Origin: Candidatus Cloacimonas sp. 4484_140
GTDB lineage: Bacteria > Cloacimonadota > Cloacimonadia > JGIOTU-2
Assembly (NCBI GenBank): GCA_002049945.1
Contig: MVCT01000028.1
Location: 1 to 10,336, forward strand
DNA length: 10,336 nucleotides
Direction: 5' to 3'
Numbering within the stretch: the first letter of the stretch is position 1; every line of letters begins with the position of its first letter. The notes under the pieces are model-generated. The model did no database searches. It saw only the letters and a program-made list of their open reading frames with translations, and was not told the DNA's origin. A program made the translations under genes and the position numbers. Shown piece after piece: positions 6,934 through 10,336 of the stretch.

Positions 6934-6954
6934 ATAAATTATTCATTTTAGATT
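6927..6954 (+). promoter_or_regulatory. candidate sigma-70 promoter for the nitroreductase gene
   Basis: A perfect TTGACA (6927-6932), a 16-bp spacer and TAGATT (6949-6954, four of six matches). This leaves a leader of about 25 nt before the ATG at 6986, which contains GAAAGGG at 6975-6981. Predicted by eye. Confidence 0.5.
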
Positions 6955-6985
6955 AACAAAAAAGTTTAAGATTTGAAAGGGTTCA

Positions 6986-7687
6986 ATGAAAATTATTACT
7001 TTTTTACTGATTGCATTATTTTCGTCTGCCGTTCTTTATGGTCAGGATTCCGGCATTGAAATAATCCAACTTCCAAGTCCGGATTTGAAGAGCAATATAT
7101 CCATCGAAGAGGTTCTAAGCAAACGCCGTTCTGTGCGTCATTATGAGGATAGTCCGCTAAGTGTTGAGGATATTTCCCAGCTTCTATGGGCAGCATACGG
7201 TGTCACAAAATCCTATGAATCCCCGGCATTTTTACGTGGTGGGCTGAAGACTGCCCCGTCTGCAGGGGCTTTATACCCCCTTGAATTATATCTAATTGCA
7301 TGGAATAACGATCAGCTTAAAAATGGTATCTATAAATATATTTCTGAAGTTCACTCTTTGAAATTAGTAATGAGCGGTGATAAAAGAGATGAACTCAGCA
7401 CTGCAGCTTGGGATCAAACCTGGCTGAAAGATGCGGCTGGAGCAATTGTTTATTCCGCTGTATTTTCCAGAACAAGCGACAAATATGGCACTAGAGGTGA
7501 AGAGAGATATGTCTGCATGGATCTGGGACATTCTGCTCAAAATGTGTATCTTCAGGGAGTAGCGCTCGGAATCGGCACCTGTGCGATTGGCGCATTTAAT
7601 GATAATAAATTGAAAGAACTGATAAACATGCCTGAAGACGAAACACCGCTCTACATCATGCCTATCGGTAAGATGAAAACGAAATAA
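6986..7687 (+). CDS. secreted SagB-type nitroreductase-family oxidoreductase
   Basis: A flavin-dependent oxidoreductase of the nitroreductase fold, nearest by motifs to the stand-alone SagB/ThcOx-like branch. The 233-residue protein opens with a Sec-type signal peptide (positive start, hydrophobic 3-17, likely cleavage after LYG at 19), so it should act in the periplasm. The fold then shows RRSVRHY (47-53), which binds the FMN phosphate in this family, the PSAGALYPLELYL block (91-103), and the ERYVCMDLGHSAQNVYLQG and GIGTCAIGAF segments (173-204). GAAAGGG lies 4 nt before the ATG. There is no YcaO or precursor-peptide gene nearby, so azole synthesis is unlikely here; substrate and electron donor are unknown. 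The gene ends 1 bp from the stop of the convergent PAP2 gene, with no terminator between them. Confidence 0.88.
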   Translation: MKIITFLLIALFSSAVLYGQDSGIEIIQLPSPDLKSNISIEEVLSKRRSVRHYEDSPLSVEDISQLLWAAYGVTKSYESPAFLRGGLKTAPSAGALYPLELYLIAWNNDQLKNGIYKYISEVHSLKLVMSGDKRDELSTAAWDQTWLKDAAGAIVYSAVFSRTSDKYGTRGEERYVCMDLGHSAQNVYLQGVALGIGTCAIGAFNDNKLKELINMPEDETPLYIMPIGKMKTK

Positions 7688-7688
7688 A

Positions 7689-8462
7689 TTATCTTCTGAA
7701 TATAACCTTATAAAACCCGATCATTCCCCACACCAAACAAACTCCGCCGATAATCCATTTTGCAGGATCTGCGAGGGCATAATGAGTATCATATAAGAAG
7801 AGCAGATCGATCGTGCATATCAGGAGAATGATGCCATAGATTATTTGAGCCGTTCGCGAAAAACCCCATTGAGATTTGTCTGCGAGTGTTACTCCCATCC
7901 ATGCACAGAACCATCCGAGAAATGCTCCACCCAGCACATCAAGAGTCCAGTGCACGCCTATTGCTATGCGGGAAAATCCTACAAGAAATGCAAAAATGAA
8001 TCCCCAGACATAGACCGAACTCTTTCGAATTGTAAAAGCGATGACTCCTATCAAAGTGAAAATTGTCGTGGTGTGGCCCGAAGGAAATGCATGCTTTGTC
8101 AACCTTCGCCCGATCATGTGAAAGGTTTCTGCGGACAGGACTCCTGCAGGACGGGAAACATCCATGATCCTTTTCAAGCTGTGCAGAATGATCATATACA
8201 AGAGCGTTGCAATGAGCACGCTCCAGATAATATCAGGTCTTTTCTTAAGAAACGGAAATAACAGCACTGCTGCTACAAGCCCGTCACCAAAGAGAGTCAC
8301 AATCGCCCAGAACCGATCACCTGTGAGATTATGAGCTTTATTGAAAAATAAAAAAAGCTGTGTATTCAATCCTGTCAGATGGATCGCACAAATGAGGATC
8401 ACAAAAATGAGAAGGGGTGACCACACCCAGATATCTTTAAAAGAAGGAGCACATTTTTTCAT
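7689..8462 (-). CDS. PAP2-family membrane phosphatase
   Basis: An integral-membrane acid phosphatase acting on lipid phosphates or pyrophosphates, probably at the periplasmic face. With the ATG at 8462 it has 257 residues and about six membrane helices. The three PAP2 signatures are intact: K97-x6-R104-P105 (KRIMDVSRP), PSGH (127-130) and SR-x5-H-x3-D (164-175, SRIAIGVHWTLD), with the catalytic histidines at 130 and 171. Likely substrates are undecaprenyl pyrophosphate, phosphatidylglycerol phosphate or lipid A; the sequence alone does not decide. A TTG at 8519 would add 19 residues, but neither start has a Shine-Dalgarno sequence. The longer form would also run over the promoter proposed for the divergent glycosyltransferase gene, so the ATG is preferred. 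Pairing with a GT39 enzyme suggests recycling of the polyprenyl carrier. Confidence 0.9.
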   Translation of the reverse strand: MKKCAPSFKDIWVWSPLLIFVILICAIHLTGLNTQLFLFFNKAHNLTGDRFWAIVTLFGDGLVAAVLLFPFLKKRPDIIWSVLIATLLYMIILHSLKRIMDVSRPAGVLSAETFHMIGRRLTKHAFPSGHTTTIFTLIGVIAFTIRKSSVYVWGFIFAFLVGFSRIAIGVHWTLDVLGGAFLGWFCAWMGVTLADKSQWGFSRTAQIIYGIILLICTIDLLFLYDTHYALADPAKWIIGGVCLVWGMIGFYKVIFRR

Positions 8463-8512
8463 ATCTGGATTTGATATTTTGATAAATTTCTGGCAACGTT
8501 TTCTTGAGAAAA

Positions 8513-8541
8513 TTGACAATCAAATGCACAAACTCTATGCA
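8513..8541 (+). promoter_or_regulatory. candidate promoter for the GT39 gene
   Basis: TTGACA (8513-8518), a 17-bp spacer and TATGCA (8536-8541, TAT conserved, last three weak). The leader of about 20-25 nt leads into AGAAGG (8556-8561) and the ATG at 8568. Good -35 and spacing, poor -10. Confidence 0.4.
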
Positions 8542-8567
8542 GAATTATAAGAAAAAGAAGGTTTTCT

Positions 8568-10070
8568 ATGAAAAAAATTAATAAAGCTGCACTATCGCTC
8601 TTTGAAATTTTCAAAGATAAAACAGCACTTTTAATTCTTGGAATCGGTTTTATTGTCCGCATTATTGCCAGCATTTTTGTAACGCCGGGCATCGATGAAG
8701 CATATTACGGGGTGTGCTCATTCTATCCAGCATGGGGATTTTTTGACCATCCTCCGATCGTGGCTATCACCACAGGGATCGGGAGATGGCTGAGCGGTTC
8801 GTTCTCAACCTTGAGCTTGCGCTTTGGTGCGATACTTCTTTTCATCATATCAGCAATCCTGATGTATTACATTGTACGAAGTTTATTCAATCGGAAAGCT
8901 GCGATATTTTCACTACTTTTTCTTCATACAATCCCCTATTTTTTTGTGGGAATGGGTGCGTTCGTTATTCCTGACAATGCACTGGGCGTTTTCTGGCTGC
9001 TTTTTATCGTTAGCATTTTAAAAATAAATCAGACGCAAAAAGGGACGTGGTTTCTTCTTTCCGGAGTGAGTCTCGGCTTTGCGATGCTCTCGAAATATCA
9101 TGCGATCCTGCTCATTGCAAGTATCGGATTCTGCCTGATCGCTTTCAAGGAATGGCGTCGGTATTGGAAAAGCCCTTTCTTGTATATCGGGCTCATCCTT
9201 GCAGGAATAATATTTCTTCCCAACATCCTGTGGAATGCACGGCATGATTGGGTTTCCTATGCATATCAGTTCGGAAAAGGAGTTTCAAGAAATAGTCTTT
9301 CATTTACGAATTTCTATCAGGGAGTGCTGGTACAGGCAGCGTATTTGCTTCCCTGGATAATGATCATTCTCATCATGGGAATAATCAAAACGATTGACAA
9401 GAATGATAAAAATACACGCTGGCTATTGCCCTTTGCACTTCTACCGATTGGCATCTTTACGCTCATCGGCGCAACACAGCAGATACTTCCTCACTGGCCC
9501 ATGCCCGGGTATCTTGCTGCGATCATTCTCACGTGCGGATGGATGATGCACTGGAAGACGCCGGCAGTCAAATGGACATTCTGGAGTACCGGAATTTTCA
9601 CTGCTGTGCTTCTGGTTATGATCGTGATACATTCGATTACAGGATTTTTACATCTCGGAGTTCAGCTCGATCTCACGCTTGAGGGCTATGGCTGGGATAA
9701 AGTTATTGATGAACTGGAACATCGAGATTTATTGAACGAGGACACCTTTCTTTTTACACATAAATATATTACCGGCGGAGAACTCGGTTATGCTGCCCGA
9801 AAGAAGTATCCGGTCGCTGTTTTTGATAAAAGAAGCGCTCATCATTTTGCATATTGGGCGCCAATGGATTCTCTTATGGGAAAGGATGGAATTTTTGTGA
9901 TGCATCCACGCTATACCACGAGCCCGGAAAAGAGATATTCGGAATATTTTGAAGAAATAATTCCCCTGTCCGGCATAATGATCTATCGGAATGGTAATTA
10001 TGAGATGACATACAATCTCTGGTTGTGTAAAAACCTGCAGAAACCCTATCCGCTGGAGTATGGTCCGTAA
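8568..10070 (+). CDS. GT39/ArnT-like membrane glycosyltransferase
   Basis: A multi-pass inner-membrane transferase that uses a polyprenyl-phosphate sugar donor and works on the periplasmic side; relatives include ArnT and protein O-mannosyltransferases. The 500 residues show about 10-12 helices. The first periplasmic loop has the acidic pair D43-E44 (GIDEAYY), the catalytic-type motif of the family, then FFDHPP (58-63) and VIPDN (133-137). The C-terminal 120 residues (after about 375) are a soluble periplasmic domain. AGAAGG sits 6 nt before the ATG. The acceptor is unknown: lipid A, another glycan or protein are possible. It is divergent from the PAP2 gene, a common partnering for lipid-carrier chemistry. 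Confidence 0.9.
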   Translation: MKKINKAALSLFEIFKDKTALLILGIGFIVRIIASIFVTPGIDEAYYGVCSFYPAWGFFDHPPIVAITTGIGRWLSGSFSTLSLRFGAILLFIISAILMYYIVRSLFNRKAAIFSLLFLHTIPYFFVGMGAFVIPDNALGVFWLLFIVSILKINQTQKGTWFLLSGVSLGFAMLSKYHAILLIASIGFCLIAFKEWRRYWKSPFLYIGLILAGIIFLPNILWNARHDWVSYAYQFGKGVSRNSLSFTNFYQGVLVQAAYLLPWIMIILIMGIIKTIDKNDKNTRWLLPFALLPIGIFTLIGATQQILPHWPMPGYLAAIILTCGWMMHWKTPAVKWTFWSTGIFTAVLLVMIVIHSITGFLHLGVQLDLTLEGYGWDKVIDELEHRDLLNEDTFLFTHKYITGGELGYAARKKYPVAVFDKRSAHHFAYWAPMDSLMGKDGIFVMHPRYTTSPEKRYSEYFEEIIPLSGIMIYRNGNYEMTYNLWLCKNLQKPYPLEYGP

Positions 10071-10336
10071 GCTGAACATCACTATTTTTGCGAGATTCCC
10101 CGATAAATCGGGATTGTAAACTTCGCGGAGTTTATACTGAGCAAAGCGAATGTGCTCCACAATGACAATTTTTTTGATGATTTATTAGGAATCCTAAGGC
10201 ACGAGGATTCCTTGCAAAGGTATCAATTCCTCGTCTTTGCATTCCTTAGGAGTCGAATAAAGATACTGGATTCCCGATACCCAATCAAGTTGTGCAGGGT
10301 CGAGAATGACAATATTCTTTTTTGGAGTAGCCACCT
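10071..10336. repeat. repeat-rich intergenic region after the GT39 gene
   Basis: No coding frame is credible. Two segments each end in an AATGACAAT tail (10161-10169 and about 10305-10313). The first holds the hairpins CCCGA/TCGGG and AAACT/AGTTT. The second begins CTGGATTCCCGATACCC, which resembles the small dispersed elements often seen after genes in environmental bacteria. Between them lies a block of nested and interleaved inverted repeats (10185-10251). The CCCGA/TCGGG hairpin has no T-tract, so no clear terminator for the GT39 gene is called. Confidence 0.6.
10185..10251. repeat. cluster of interleaved inverted repeats
   Basis: Arms in order: TTAGGA (10185-10190), TCCTAAGG (10192-10199), ACGAGGA (10201-10207), TGCAAAG (10213-10219), TCCTCGT (10228-10234), CTTTGCA (10235-10241), CCTTAGGA (10244-10251). 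The outer pair TCCTAAGG/CCTTAGGA encloses two 7-bp pairs that interleave, as in a pseudoknot. TTAGGA could also pair locally with the adjacent TCCTAA. Confidence 0.7.

Noticed and set aside
8463..8519. TTG at 8519 as the PAP2 start
   Set aside because: No binding site, a rare start codon, and it would cover the likely promoter of the divergent gene; not fully excluded.
6986..9245. Streptolysin S-like or azole-peptide cluster around the SagB-like gene
   Set aside because: No YcaO, SagC or short precursor peptide is present; the neighbours are envelope-lipid enzymes.

Overview
The window reads as an ordinary bacterial chromosomal stretch from a moderately AT-rich Gram-negative-type organism. 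The secreted flavoenzyme, the PAP2/GT39 envelope pair and the long dihydropteroate synthase with an N-terminal extension fit an anaerobic lineage of the FCB group. Candidatus Cloacimonadota is my best guess, at low confidence and from impression only, because no rRNA or other marker gene is present. No CRISPR array, phage, transposase, toxin-antitoxin or recognisable defence gene was found.

Layout. Positions 1-537 hold two nearly identical 262-bp tandem units packed with inverted repeats, plus the first bases of a third. Then come gcvH (608-985, +) with a good intrinsic terminator, and about 680 bp of AT-rich intergenic DNA carrying dispersed palindromes and an inverted pair of 31-bp repeats. 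A minus-strand block follows, in transcription order: PLP aminotransferase (5590-6804), folP (4320-5525), cdaA (3580-4323), coaE (3000-3593) and an MFS transporter (1741-2985). folP/cdaA overlap as ATGA, cdaA/coaE overlap by 14 bp, and coaE/MFS are 14 bp apart, so these four form a tight operon. A hairpin lies between the aminotransferase and folP. On the plus strand, a signal-peptide-bearing SagB-type nitroreductase (6986-7687) diverges from the aminotransferase and converges, 1 bp apart, on a PAP2 phosphatase (minus). The PAP2 gene is divergent from a GT39-type membrane glycosyltransferase (8568-10070, +). The window ends in 266 bp of repeat-rich intergenic DNA.

How the genes work together. 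The minus-strand operon joins folate synthesis (FolP), c-di-AMP synthesis (CdaA), the last step of CoA synthesis (CoaE) and an exporter-like permease. This is a housekeeping cluster rather than one pathway. The PAP2/GT39 pair fits polyprenyl-phosphate-dependent sugar transfer at the envelope. GcvH stands alone here, without gcvT or gcvP. The points most worth a second look are the structured tandem repeat, the RHQ in place of RHR in CdaA, the secreted SagB-like enzyme, and the interleaved inverted repeats near the right end. I do not see a previously undescribed multi-gene system.
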